The notes beneath the pieces were generated by a model, which saw only the letters and a list, made by a program, of their open reading frames with translations, was not told where the DNA came from and made no database searches. Positions 11,808 to 22,914 of a DNA stretch of 64,000 nucleotides are shown here, piece after piece; the stretch's first letter is position 1; every line of letters starts with the position of its first letter. Made by a program: the position numbers and the translations under genes. The stretch comes from Dryas octopetala (lineage: Eukaryota > Streptophyta > Magnoliopsida > Rosales > Rosaceae), in the NCBI GenBank assembly GCA_963921425.1, contig OY992833.1:6359228-6423227 (forward strand). Direction: 5' to 3'.

Positions 11808-13647
11808 TGTGAGACCCCGTATTTTTCAAGTTTTATTTTGAGATTTTGGGAATTGAAATAAAAAGGTTTTTATTTAATTTAATTTTTTTGTTTTAAATTG
11901 GGTTTGACCCAAAAGTTGAATTTTAAAGTTAATGGGCTTTCGTTTTTGACTTTGTGCTCGTTGGTAGGTCTCGAGTCCACAAATTCGTAGACACAAAGCA
12001 CGCGTAAATCGGAGTTACGGTTTGGGTTTTACGGACGTTCAAAGTGAGAGGCATTTTTGTAATTTTACGTTGAAGGGTTTTAAAACCCAAAATTTCAGTT
12101 TTTATATCACTCTTTCTCTCCTCTCTCACGCACACTCTCTCTCCCTGATTCTCTCTCTTCTCTCTGGTTCTCTCTTCTCTCTCCATTGTTACTCTCTCTC
12201 TTAGATTTCTCAACCCTCCGGCTACGGATTTCGACAAGACCAGCGGCAATGGAGTCGTCTCCTCCTCCTCTCTCTGACCATGTAAGCTGATCACCTAGGA
12301 AGCCGCGACGACGGCGTGTGAACTCGAGCAGACCCAACTGCCTCCGGCGGCGACGCGTCTTTTCTGGCAGAATCGAGGCCGGCGACCACCCTCATCTTTT
12401 TCCTCTCGTCAAACCTAGCATGGTGGTGTGCTCCGATCGTCCACCCAATGCCCCACGACAGTAGATCGAAGCCCAAACAGCTGCAGCTTCTCTGGTGATT
12501 TTCTAGCTTTTCCGATGACTTTTGGTCGTCAACCCAGGTATAAGAGTTGATCTTCTCTGTCTGCTCTTGCTATTGGTGCCTTTGTTTCGAGTCAACAGTG
12601 GTTTGAATCCGAACTCATCTTTTTGCAGCCACGGCCACTGTAGCTTCGCCTTGTGTGGCAGCATTTTGGATGGTTTTCTCAGTTGTTGTGCCTCCTCGGA
12701 AACTCCATAAGCTTTTCCAGGTCTGGTGGTGAGTTCTGTGTGTTTTGTGTGCTGTTCTAATTCGGGCAGCCACCGCACATGGCGATTGCCGCTCGTTTCG
12801 ATCGCTTAATGGCCCATCTGTATTTCTAGTTTGTATTTGATTGGTTGTCTGGTCTTAACAGGTATACGGGCTCAAGAAATTTTATTCATGATGCCGTCAT
12901 GCTGCCAGATTTGATATCTGAGTAAAGGCGCTATGAAGGGCATTTGGGTCATTTCACGTGATTGCACTGTGAGTAAAATTAGATAGTTGGATTTATTGCT
13001 TTACTTACTTGTATGCATCTGTTTGCTAGGATTTGGTTTGGCTAGGGCTTGGTAAAGTCTAGGCTTGAATCTTTGAGAATGGAAATGATGATGATTATGC
13101 AATGAGATTATTGGTTAGGATGTGAATGATTGATGTTGAGGTTAATAGTTGACTATTAGACAATTGATTTGCCATAATAATAATTATTATTATTGGTGGG
13201 ATTTGATGTGAATACGAGAAATTATGATTATCTTGATGCTTTGATCATTGGTGAATGAAATATTATATGTTTTGAGTAATTATGGATATTATTGTGGATT
13301 ATTATTGAGTATGAAAATTGAATAATTATTGGAGATAATTGTTTAAGTCATTTTACTCATACAAGCTTTCGAGCTTACCGGGTTTCTTGTATAACCCGGT
13401 GCACCATGGACATGGTGTAGGGTTTGATGTTTTACAAATTTAGCATACTGAGGAGGCAGTAGGGAGAAGACGAGGCAATGGGACCCACTAGAATTTTATT
13501 AAATATTTTTAATACAGTGGTTTTACATAAATGTTTTCTTTGAAAGAAATGTATTTATTTATGTTTATGTACATGGCTCATTGTTTGAAAAAGAGTTGAA
13601 ATGCAATGTTTTAGTATTTTTATGGGCCCGAGGTTCGGAGTGTTACA
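11808..13647 (+). mobile_element. Solo LTR of a Gypsy (Tekay/Del-like) retrotransposon
   Basis: A 1840-bp unit begins TGTGAGACCCCGTATTTTTC and ends GGTTCGGAGTGTTACA, the TG..CA form with end motifs common in Tekay/Del chromovirus LTRs. It is flanked by a perfect 5-bp duplication CCAGG at 11803-11807 and 13648-13652. No internal coding region is present, so it is the product of recombination between the two LTRs of a former full element. The middle holds a CT-rich leader-like stretch near 12110-12200. The lineage is inferred from the end motifs only. Confidence 0.8.
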
Positions 13648-13689
13648 CCAGGTCTTTTTTTGTGTTTGAAGTAGGCCCAGTTTATACCA

Positions 13690-14162
13690 AACCGGTCTTT
13701 TTTTTTCCCTTTTATGTTTCTTTCTCCGTCTTTCTCCCACTTCCTCTCTCATTTCTCTCATTTCAAATTCAGCATCATTCTCTCTGTTCTCTCTCTTCAT
13801 CGTCTCTCTCTCTTCCAAATCTTCAATTTTCTCCTCCAAACTCATCGCAATTGGTTTCTCATTTCACTTTTCATCGTCTTCAGCTATCAATTTGAACAAA
13901 TTCAGGTAACACACAATTCTCTCATTGTCTCTCTTCGATTATGTGATTTGTGTAATGAACACTCATTGCTTAGTTATCATTTTACAATTAGTATATAAAT
14001 AGATCTTGATTGGATCCGAATTTCAGGCGAATTCGAGTCATAATTGAAGATGGCGGGTGTTGCAGCTGGAGGTTTCGTGACCCGAGCATACGAGTCGATA
14101 CTCAAAGAGTGCTCTGTCAAAAAGTATCCTGACCTTCATAAGGCTATTTAGGCTTATTTAGG
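13690..14162 (+). pseudogene. First exon of a BIG/Sec7-type ARF-GEF gene, broken
   Basis: From the ATG at 14050 the frame reads MAGVAAGGFVTRAYESILK, ECSVKKYPDLHKAI, then TAG at 14149-14151, then AYLG before a donor-like GTTTCATT. This matches the N-terminus of brefeldin A-inhibited guanine-nucleotide exchange factors, which activate ARF GTPases for vesicle budding and typically read KKYPxLQKAIQxYLD. The stop sits exactly where Gln is expected, a CAG to TAG change. Upstream are a CT-rich leader and a probable 5'-UTR intron (donor near 13906, acceptor near 14030), so this is a genomic copy and not a cDNA copy. No Sec7 domain occurs in the window. It most resembles the BIG5/MIN7 branch. It lies between a solo LTR and a CACTA end. 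Confidence 0.7.
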
Positions 14163-14894
14163 TTTCATTCTCGTTCCTCTCCATATACAATTTTATATAT
14201 ATATGTGTGTGTGTGTATGTATATGTATATGTATATGTATGTATGAGACTTTGAACGATCTAATACTCACTACAAGAAAAAAGAGTTTAGGCGACGAACC
14301 TAGTTTCTTTCCCAAAGTCGAATTTCGTTGCCCAAACTTTTGGGCGACGAAATGTCTTCGTCGACAATTTAGTCGCCCAAGCCATGATGCCCAAGACTTT
14401 GGGCGACGAACAAGTAAATTTCGTCGCCCAAAAATATGTGGGACGACGAATTTGGTTCGTCTCCTGAAGAGACTTTGGGCGACGAACATATTGTTCGGCG
14501 GAATTTTTCGTTGCCTAAACATACTTTGGACGACGAAATTAATTATTCTTCGCCCAAAGTATGTTTATGCGACAGAATTGTTCGTCGCCTAAACATACTT
14601 TGGGCGACGAAATTAATTATTTCTCACCCAAAGAGTGTTTAGGCGACGAACAATTTCGTCGCCTAAACATATTTATTTTTTTAAAAAATATTTTTTTTAT
14701 TTAGATTATATATTTAAATTTAATATTAAAAAAAGTCTTTATTCAAAAACTATATAACACAAAATTAATAAATTTATATATCCAAATATCCATACAAAGT
14801 AGCAACAATTTAATACTATATGCAAATATAATCGGTACATACAATCACTAATGGCCCCCTAAGTCAGTAACATCATTGGCACCGGCAGAGGAGC

Positions 14895-15625
14895 CTAGCT
14901 TGCACTGGTCAATGTTTGGTGACAACACAAACCCAGGTACGATCTTGCCAACTGGCCAAACATTTGCTCCATTTGATACACCTTACTTGTCTGCTGTGCA
15001 TATGCCGCTCTCGATTCTCCTAGCTGACCCCTCAACAACTGCACTTCAGTAGACAGGTTAACGAATTCTGCAGATGGCTGAGACGGAGACTCGGCGCTGA
15101 AATCATGAACCCGACCCGCTCCCATTCCGCGTATCTCCCTACCACGCCTAACACCTAGTGTCTCCGACATAATACGAAGACCGGCATCGCAATTGAGGAC
15201 TAAGATCGACTCCAACGGAGTGTCCGGAGGGTACTGGCTGGCCATCTCCTCCAAATAACTCGCATTCTTGGCGAGCATCTCAGCCTTCAAAATGTTATAC
15301 ACAAGTTAGAAATTAAGAAATTAAATACAAATATAAAAAATTGTGAAAAAAAACTAAAAATAAAAAACTAATATGCTTCGTCATGCCTTTCTTGTTGTCG
15401 GGTCGGCCATAAACATCCCCGTAGTTGTCGAGTTCTGGGAATTGCGAACCAGCCTAAAAAAGAATGTAATGTTGACAAAGACTCAAACAATATTAAGGAA
15501 TATATATATTAAATTATATAATGGCACACTTGACGATACGACTCCACCCGGTATGAGAAGGGCATCGAACCACCATGATGATCAATCCTTGCAGGCGCTT
15601 TCCAGTTCTTAAGATTGACATTCAA
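14895..15625 (-). pseudogene. Transposase_24-like (Ptta/En/Spm) coding relic
   Basis: Minus-strand pieces run from about 15620 down to 14895. The first reads NLKNWKAPARIDHHGGSMPF, resembling the N-terminal HHGGS/HTGGS-type motif of plant Ptta/En/Spm accessory proteins. The middle reads FPELDNYGDVYGRPDNKKG near 15400. The last reads as an open 135-residue frame with MLAKNASYLEEMASQYPPD, a GVRRGREIRGMGAGRV patch and a C-terminal helix (LRGQLGESRAAYAQQTSKVY) likely to be a coiled coil. The pieces are separated by intron-like or decayed sequence. The protein would be a nuclear transposition accessory factor. The assignment rests on motif resemblance only. Confidence 0.5.
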
Positions 15626-15719
15626 CTTCTTCTGTTAAATATTAAGCAAATTGTAAATGCATTAGTGCATGTACGATAAAGGGGGCTATGAATCAGAAGG
15701 AGATATGATCATGGTAGAT

Positions 15720-15720
<1 letters not shown>

Positions 15721-15776
<56 letters not shown>
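15721..15776. repeat. (GA)n microsatellite
   Basis: About 56 bp of almost pure GA dinucleotides inside the CACTA remnant. It creates a meaningless Arg/Glu or Ser/Leu frame. Confidence 0.97.
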
Positions 15777-15778
<2 letters not shown>

Positions 15779-15925
15779 TGGTGAACTGTGTCAGAATAGA
15801 AGGAGTTGGAGACTGTTTTGGACTTTGGTTTTTGTGTTTTTTTTTTCTTTTCAAACTGGCGCGAAACTAAAAATAAACCCGGGGGAATGTTTTGGGCCAC
15901 AAATTTTGGGCGCGCCTATGGCATT

Positions 15926-16282
15926 TTTAATAGGCCATAAAATGTAAAATCTATGACACTGGAAAAATATTATCGTTATACTTTTTTATGACATTAGAAT
16001 AAATGTCATGTTTTTTATGGCGATTTAAAAAATGTCATGTATGTAATAATCTTTTAATGACATACTGTACGCGCCATTAAAATGTACTATTTCTCATGAC
16101 ATGTGTCTAAATGTCATGGAAATCATATTTAATGACATATTCATGTGTATGTCATTATACCTTTGTCATTTGATACATTTAATGACGCATATTATAAAAA
16201 TGTCATCTATAGTAATATTTAATGACATTTTATAATAAACGCCATAAAATTTGTGTCATTAAAAGCAAGTTTTGCTGTAGTG
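15926..16282. mobile_element. Right end of a second CACTA-like element
   Basis: The segment ends TTTGCTGTAGTG at 16282 (CACTACAGCAAAACTTGC on the complement). It is packed with ATGACAT/ATGTCAT motifs at 15950-16260, the layout of a CACTA subterminal region. The motif is unlike the GGCGACGAA array of the left end at 14268. It is probably the terminus of another family that inserted into or replaced the first. The following 3 bp (ATG) find no partner at the other end. Confidence 0.5.
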
Positions 16283-16895
16283 ATGTATCTCAACTTGTTG
16301 TATGATAACATTATTGTTGTATGGATTGAGTATGATCGAAGATGAATCCTCTTGATAGGTCACGTCATCCTGATTTTCCTTTTCCAGAATATCCCATATA
16401 TTACGATTCTGAATCATCTGAGCTACTTTCCAACCCACACCTGCCTTAGGATCATCCAGATAACATACTAGTTTCGCCATAGTGGCAAGAATAAATGGAT
16501 TATTCTCATACCATCAAGTGTTTGTGTTCACAGATATTAAGTCATAATCAAGTTTAATATTGTTGTTTATATTCGGGTTTGTATTAAATTAATTACACTT
16601 AAATAACACAACTTGAAAGCGATGCGAGAGCCAACTTTTCATTGGAGGTCGAGTTGTTCCTAAGCCTGAAACATAGCTAAGTGTCATTTAAGGTCTTTTG
16701 GAAACTCGATCAGACATATGCTTCTTACAGCCCAGAGGCCCTAAACAACTACTATGTGTTGGGGAGAGAGGCGTACCCACTCCCCAATCTCTAAATGAAT
16801 CTGTGTCTGTAGGCAGTCGATGATGGCGATCGGGGTGCAGTCATCAATAATCTGGTTGCGGACAAGAGGATCGATCAAAGGCCTCCAATCTACCT
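16283..16895 (-). pseudogene. Exon pieces of an unidentified broken gene
   Basis: Minus-strand reading. A probable exon begins after an acceptor near 16895 (TTGTAG) with VDWRPLIDPLVRNQIIDDC and TPIAIIDCLQTQIHLEIGEW. It is later interrupted by stops. A second piece at 16290-16500 reads NPFILATMAKLVCYLDDPKA, GVGWKVAQMIQNRNIWDILE and KENQDDVTYQEDSSS, up to the CACTA-like end. A possible upstream exon lies at 25256-25330 (GSPTNDADLGQPSPPIAQTD with an AAAG/GTTAGA donor), now 8 kb away because a CACTA element separates them. The WRP-type start faintly recalls plant mobile domain proteins, but I do not claim that family. Confidence 0.35.
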
Positions 16896-16924
16896 ACAAT
16901 GCAAATAGTAGAGTAAAATCTCTA

Positions 16925-17147
16925 AAGGTAGTCCGTGGGTAATCTTAACGTATTGAATTTCATTTATCAAATCAATCAAAATTCAATTAAAAGTGAAAAG
17001 GTAGTCCGTGGGTGATTTGCGAATCTGAATTGAATTTCAATTAAATCAAATCAATCAAAAGTGAAAAGCTAGTCTGTGGGTAATCTAATATCAAATCAAT
17101 CAAAAGGTAGTCCTCTCATATCTTAATTAAAAAAATCAATCAAAAGA
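16925..17147. repeat. Minisatellite split by the CACTA insertion
   Basis: Units containing AAAGTGAAAAGGTAGTCCGT and GGGTGATTTGCGAATC recur, complete or partial, near 16930, 17000, 17055 and 17105, and again at 25149-25230 beyond the CACTA element (GTGAAAAGGTAGTTCGTGGG). The unit is about 60-70 bp and degenerate. The CACTA ends fall inside a unit: AATCAATCAAAAGA on the left and AGTGAAAAGG on the right, compared with AATCAATCAAAAGTGAAAAG in an unbroken unit. Confidence 0.7.
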
Positions 17148-17639
17148 CACTACAAGAGAATAGAGATTTGGCAATGATTGGAGGTCGTTGTCTAAAGCTC
17201 GAAATTTGTTGCCTAAAACTATTGGCAACAAAATTATGCCGTTGCCATGGGCGTTGCCCTAAGACCCTTGCCAATAACTATTGGCAACAAAATTATGCCG
17301 TTGCCATGGGCGTTGCCCTAAGACCCTTGTCAATAACTATAGGCAACGATTTTGACGGTCGTTGCTAATTTGGCAACGAATACTTCATTATCTATTCTGG
17401 CATAAAAAACCAAATTTGAGGATATTTAGCAACGATCACCGCATTGCCTATGTTACATATATCATTTAGACAACGAAAGCCGCGTTGCGTATTATATTAC
17501 GCAACACTGTTGTCGTTGCCTTTTCAATTTATAGGCAACCACTATGTTGTTGCTTAATAATTGTGGTGACATTCTATGATGTTGCCTATGCTATCAAACA
17601 ATGACTCTATTGTTGCTTAAGTATGAAATATGCAAGGAC

Positions 17640-17960
17640 CATGGCGTTGCCCAATCTTCTTGGCAACCATGTCATCGTTGCCTTTTCCCATAAAAGACAA
17701 CATGGTTTAGTCCTTGCCTAATCTTCTTGGCAACCAAAAACTATCATCATTGCATTTTCCCTCAAAAGGCAACATGGTTTGGTCCTTGTCTAATCTTCTT
17801 AGCAACCATGTCATCGTTGCCTTTTTCCTGAAAATGCAACATGGTTTAGTCCTTGCCTAATCTTCTTAGCAACCGAACCATGTCATCGTTGTCTTTTCTC
17901 TCAAAAGGCAACATGGGTTGGTCCTTGGCTAATCTTCTTGGCAACCATGTCATCGTTGCC
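17640..17960. repeat. Subterminal tandem array, about 5 copies of about 70 bp
   Basis: Units share CTAATCTTCTTGGCAACCAT, GTCATCGTTGCCTTTTCCCT and AAAGGCAACATGGTTTAGTC. They start near 17655, 17722, 17793, 17860 and 17932. The array lies within the left subterminal region of the CACTA element and multiplies its presumed transposase-binding motif (GGCAAC/GTTGCC). Confidence 0.85.
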
Positions 17961-18283
17961 TTTTCCCTCAATTGGCAACATGGTTATCGTTGCCTTTTGA
18001 GGTGCATAATGTGGTTTTCATTTAGAATTAGCAACGAATAATTTTTTAATTATCAATTATTTATTTTAATTAATTTTCATAAATATAAATAATGTTATTT
18101 TTTCAACATATAAAAGTTAAAATCCCAATAAAGCTTTATAATATAATAAATCCAAATGTTAAATTGACCGTCATATTCTAACTTGTCTAATCTAAAACTT
18201 AAACAAAAATTTAAAAAATCAAAATGTTAGAAAATGATAACTTAAACACAAATGCAATAAAGATAAAAAAAAATGCATCTAAA

Positions 18284-20756
18284 TCAAATTTCATCCTCAT
18301 CCTCACTACTATTGCCTGCAAGACCGTCATTTATGCCATCTCTAGATTGTTGAGGAGTGTGACTGGGAGTCACTTGCTCATAGATAGATCCGCCGCTACT
18401 ATTGCACATTTGAGATCCTTTAAAAGCTTGCAACTCAGATCTTAGTTCAACATTCTCATTTTGCAAAGTCTTAAAGCCATCAACAAGTTGTTTCATCATG
18501 TTCTGCATCTCCATCCAACCATCGAATGAAGGCCTAGATGCAGCAGTGGAGGAGGAGGAAGATTTGTCCAAACGAGGAAAAGCACCAAGACCACATACGG
18601 TTTTACCTTTCACCCCGAGTTCCTCACCACAGATCCCATACTCAACTTCCAAAAGCACTTGTATGGAATCCACTTGAGTACCCTCAGGTGCTTCTTGAGC
18701 CATACTCAACTCAATTGCATCCCTCTTCTTCTCCATGTTTTCCTACAGTACAAAAATTATACTCAAGAGGTGAAACTAAAAGTAAATGGTAGAATGCAGT
18801 AGTGTTATACTGTTATGAAGAAAAGAAATTAGGAATCTTTATATTAAACTAGCAGTGTTGGTAAATCATCCATTCTTCAACCCAAATGCATAATTTATAT
18901 GAAAATTTCACTGGCATATTTTCATTTAATTAAAGAGCACATACACATGGTGGAATTAAAGCTTTTAAATTTACAAACACATGACTTACATGTTTCTTCC
19001 TTGCTTTATCAATAGTCCACTGCTGATTCTTGTTAACGTACATATCTTTCCAATTATCAATAAAAGATGGGACCTTGCCCTCCTATATTAAAAATACAAA
19101 AGGAAAAAACAACTTGGTTAGTGGCAAAAAATTAAAAACAAGTTGTAAAACACATTGTAGCTTGTTTATGCACCTTGAATATTAAAATTAGAAATATATA
19201 GGTATTGTTTATAGAACTGAATTATATAGCTAAAAAGAAAAGAAATATAAAGCTTAAAAGAATACCAAATAGATTAAAAGGAAAGTTTATAGATTATTAT
19301 TAGGCCAGCTATTCTTTATGGAGTAGAATGTTGGGTGTTAAAGTAAAAGCAAGATCAATTCATCCTTATGCATGTATCAATTTAGGCTTATTTACTATTT
19401 CACCCCCTGAAAGTAACTTCAATTCTCACTTCACCCCCTAAGGTTTATTTTGTATCACATTACCCCTTGAAACTAATTCTCGTGTATCACTTTGCCCACT
19501 TCTTATTTTTACAAACTTTGAAAATTAATTAAAAATAGCTTTGGACTCAGAAAAATACACGAAAAAATTTCTACGAACTCGTCTTGACTAGTACTAATTA
19601 ACTATGGGGTCAAGTTACCAATTTTCCATCCGAGTGTTTCCAGAAAATTAAAATACTTTAGACTCTTTTAAAATTCATAGGATAATTTTTCAAACTCCAA
19701 AAAATACGAGGTTTGCACTGTTGGTCTTTTAAACAATAACATTACCTTTCTTGTGAACACTTGCTACCCAAAAGACCTCTCGGTCTTATAGGGAAATAAA
19801 TTTCTCTCTATAAAATAAATTCTAGAAAAATTCAAGAATTTCCATAAAGTCTCGGAAGAATTCTCTAAATCAGGTTTTGGTAATTTCTAAAATATTTTTG
19901 AGAATTCATCCGAGACTTAACGGAAATTTAGAATTTTTATAGAAGGAAATTTATTTTAATTTTCTAGAAATAAATTTGAACTTCCCAAATTTTCTGGAAA
20001 CTCTCAGAGGGTAAATTGATAATTTGACCCTATAGTAAATTAGAACTAGTCAAGACGAATCCGTTGAAATTTTCCGTGTATTTTTCTGAATCCGGAGCTA
20101 TTTATAATTAATTTTCAAAGTTTGTAAAAATAGAAAGTGAGCAGAGTGATACATGAGAATTAGTTTCATGGGGTAATGTGATACAAAATAAACCTTAGGG
20201 GGTAACGTGAGAATTGAAGTTACTTTCAGGGGACAAACTAGTAAATAAGCCATCAATTTATGCAGCAATACATCCTTATATATCCTTATGCATGTATCAA
20301 TTTAATTAAATGGAGTGAAATAATTAAATTTAATTACCTTAGCCTTCTGCAGAACATACTGGACAAATGGTTTTGCACCTCCATGATGGTTGTTCGGTCG
20401 TTTGTTACGGTTGTTGGAATTGGTTTCAGAAATTTCCTGCAATACAAAATATATTAATTATAATTGAATGTTCATTCGTGGAATAAATATTACCAATATG
20501 CATGAGAAAAGGATGGATTTAATTATACCAAGAATTTTGGATCTCTATAAACGTTGTCACATAGCCAATGTCATTGATCTAGTGGTCTTTCAAACCATAA
20601 ACCTTTCTTAGGAGGTGTATCTCGTCCATGCTCAGCTGTTCCACAGTTCTGGTAATGCTTAAACAATCTATTCTTGAAGCGGGTGTATCCCACCTCCATC
20701 TTCTTATTAATATATTCAACTACATATTGGAGGGTCAAGTCTACATCAAACTTCAC
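18284..20756 (-). pseudogene. Transposase_24-like (Ptta/En/Spm) gene of the CACTA element
   Basis: Minus-strand exon-like blocks, in order: 20756-20571 (FDVDLTLQYVVEYINKKMEV, then GYTRFKNRLFKHYQNCGTAE), about 20440-20340 (SNNRNKRPNNHHGGAKPFVQ), about 19080-18990 (GKVPSFIDNWKDMYVNKNQQ, then WTIDKARKKH) and 18736-18284 (150 codons ending in SSEDEDEI and a stop). The HHGGAKPF block and a C-terminal segment of the EVEYGICGEELGVKGKTVCG type are consistent with the plant Ptta/En/Spm accessory family. The last block has a likely coiled coil (NMMKQLVDGFKTLQNENVEL). Introns are plausible but not all borders are clear. The interval between the second and third blocks is occupied by a Mutator-type MITE. 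The product would be a nuclear DNA-binding helper of CACTA movement; activity is unknown. Confidence 0.55.
19385..20251. mobile_element. Mutator-type MITE with long inverted arms, 867 bp
   Basis: Perfect ends GGCTTATTTACT and AGTAAATAAGCC open into inverted arms of about 300 bp (for example TCACTTCACCCCCTAAGGTT opposite its near complement at 20190). They are flanked by a perfect 9-bp duplication ATCAATTTA at 19376-19384 and 20252-20260. Long terminal inverted repeats with 9-bp duplications are the Mutator (MULE) signature. A second, weaker inverted pair around 19790-19960 lies in the centre. There is no coding capacity. It sits inside an intron-like gap of the CACTA-borne gene. Confidence 0.83.
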
Positions 20757-20760
20757 CTAA

Positions 20761-21244
20761 GATGATATAGAAGAGGCTGGAATACAATCTGGAGATGAGG
20801 ATGATGATGAGAATGTTAATGTTGACTCATTTAGTGATTTAGAATAAAAATTTGGCTGCTCGAAGGTTGGCTAAAAGTGTTAATTACGTTGGAGCAGTTA
20901 CTGTTAGTATCTATACAGTATGGACACTGTCGAGTACAATTTCTTAAAGTTGAACCCTCGGTTACAGGTATGTTATTTGCTTTAAACCTTAACTTTTGTT
21001 CACGTGGTCACATTTTAGTTTATGATTTTATGAACTCGTTATGTACTGTTTTTCTGAGTTTGTTTTGTTGCTACCATTGAATAATACAGTGATGAGTGCA
21101 ATGCATATGCCTGAACTGAATATTGAAACAAATATGTTTGTCAAGGAAAATTCCCCTAGCTTCTATTCTTGCATCTTCTATTCAAGGAACAAGTAATTTA
21201 TATTTTGAGATTTATGTTAATGGGTTGTTTGTGTTTAATTTTAG
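20761..21244 (+). other. CACTA interior, weak coding traces only
   Basis: At 20765-20847 the plus strand reads DDIEEAGIQSGDEDDDENVN and ends with DSFSDLE and a stop, an acidic tail of the kind found at transposase C-termini. It is too short to assign. The remainder up to the HMA exon shows no frame that I can support. Confidence 0.3.
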
Positions 21245-21330
21245 GGGTTGAAGATGTGAGCACAAATTGCAAGACTCACAAGGTGGTTGTGCAGGGTAAG
21301 AAGGCTGATCCCATTAAGGTGCTTGAGCTT
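21245..21330 (+). pseudogene. Captured exon of a heavy-metal-associated (HMA/HIPP) protein
   Basis: After a TTTTAG acceptor the plus strand reads VEDVSTNCKTHKVVVQGKKA followed by DPIKVLE. This matches the second half of the HMA fold of isoprenylated plant heavy-metal-binding proteins (typically GVEDVSTDCKTHKVVVKGKKADPLKVLE). The reading starts in the phase expected for the usual intron after the Gly codon. The metal-binding CxxC half is absent and the next residues diverge into noncoding sequence. It lies in the CACTA interior on the strand opposite to the Transposase_24-like gene, so it is best read as a host exon picked up by the transposon. Confidence 0.65.
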
Positions 21331-22914
21331 TTCATTTTCAGAATTTTTTTTTTCTTCACCATTTTTGTAATTATTTTTGTATTTTTTGTTTTTTAATTTG
21401 TTGGGTGGAATAAATTGGCTAGTCAGGACGGACTTTTGGGTTAAATCATCCTTCATAGTTGTGGCTTAATGGGTTAAGTCAGGAGGGGCTTTTTTTTTTT
21501 GGGTGAAATCATCCTCCATGATTATGGCTTTTGTTCAATGAAATTATGAGTAATTTGTTGTGGGTTCCTTTTGAGAATCTGAAATCGATGATGATAGCAT
21601 GAGGTTGCTGTTTATTTCATTAATTTCAAGAGAAGCGTTGCTTCATTATGATAAATTGAACCTTTTTTCCCTTGTGTTAAATTTCGAGGAATACATTTGT
21701 CCGTAGGTGGTAAGTTATGGATATGCCTTAGATTTGATGATAGCAATTGATCATAGGAGTCATTGTTGTTTATGGGATTTTTACAATGTTCTCTACATAT
21801 TTCTTTGTAGAAAATTAATATGAGTTACTAACTGTAGACTCTAGTTGTATGAAAGTTATGGGCTTTGAGCAGAAAACCATAATTTGAACTTCTTGTTGGC
21901 TGTTAATATTATGTTAGAATGGACTTCTCAAGTTACAAGTTCTGTGGTTGCAGTATATTATTTATTATAACGATCTTGAACATTCAAAATCTATTATGTT
22001 TTTTTTTTTCATGATTTCAGTACCAGGAGATGGTCTTGCATGCTTGCCCTTCATACACAATTAACCAACTTTTGGAGTTTGAAAGAAGAAGTGAAAGTTT
22101 TAAGTGACAGCCTAGTTATTCATTGAAGAAGCTCATTGCAATCATCGCATCTTAAGTGAAAAGATAAAGATGGAGGTTGATGCATAAGAAGAATCACATA
22201 TTAGCCATGCTCTGGAAATACGAAAAAGCAAGACATTGAGAAATAGCATTAGCTCAAGATTAATTAATTAGTGCATGTATTTGGAAATTATATATGTATA
22301 TACTGTGAGCAAAATATTTACTATTAATGTAATTTATAAGTTTCAATGTCCTGCTTGAGCTTTCAACTTCCAATATTCCTATTTATTCATTTTTAACTTT
22401 CAAGAAGAACAATGTTAGCTGTATTGTTATTATTGAGAAGCACACAGAGATTGTGAATTAAGAGCCAGGAAAGAAGGACAAAGACTTATAATGAAGTATT
22501 GGAGCTGAATCCCTTTTTAAACATACCAGCATGTCAAAGTTTCATTGCACTACACTTAGAAATGTGTAGGGGATTTGCCTCTTCCTTGTTTTGTCTTGAT
22601 TTATATTAAGTAGTAATATCTTTATATTATGTGTATGGACTCTCTCTATCTACATAAATGTTCAAAGAAAAAAAAAAGAAACTCGACTCCAAAACTTTTT
22701 TTTTTTTCTATTAATCAACAATTGTCGTTCATAAGATTATTTCCTTATAAGGGTCAAAAATCAATGTGTTCAGTTTAATTTGTTTCTTATATTGGGAAGT
22801 TTATTGCTTATATCTACTCATATGCAATGTCAATAACAGTCCATACCTATTTTATATTAAATATAGTGCTAAAAATCCTCCACATATGAATTGGTAACCA
22901 CGTGAAAAATAATA
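21331..22914. other. CACTA interior with no assignable gene
   Basis: An AT-rich stretch. A short open patch after a CAG acceptor near 22019 reads YQEMVLHACPSYTINQLLEF, then ERRSESFK and a stop. It has a plausible intron border and may be another captured exon, but I do not recognise it. Nothing else is supported. Confidence 0.4.

Larger units (their letters stand above)
14268..15925. mobile_element. CACTA (En/Spm) element remnant, left end
   Basis: The left end CACTACAAGAAAAAAGAG is a classic CACTA terminus. It is followed at 14285-14670 by a dense array of GGCGACGAA/TTCGTCGCC subterminal motifs in both orientations. A Transposase_24-like coding relic lies inside. No matching right end carrying the same motif is found; the next terminus to the right has a different motif. 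The right boundary given here is therefore approximate and the element is taken as truncated. Confidence 0.6.

Noticed and set aside
14268-16282. A single intact CACTA element
   Set aside because: The two ends have different terminal sequences, different subterminal motifs and no matching 3-bp duplication.
17160-18050. CRISPR-like array (regular short repeats)
   Set aside because: The repeats are CACTA subterminal motifs in both orientations, in a eukaryotic genome, with no regular spacers.
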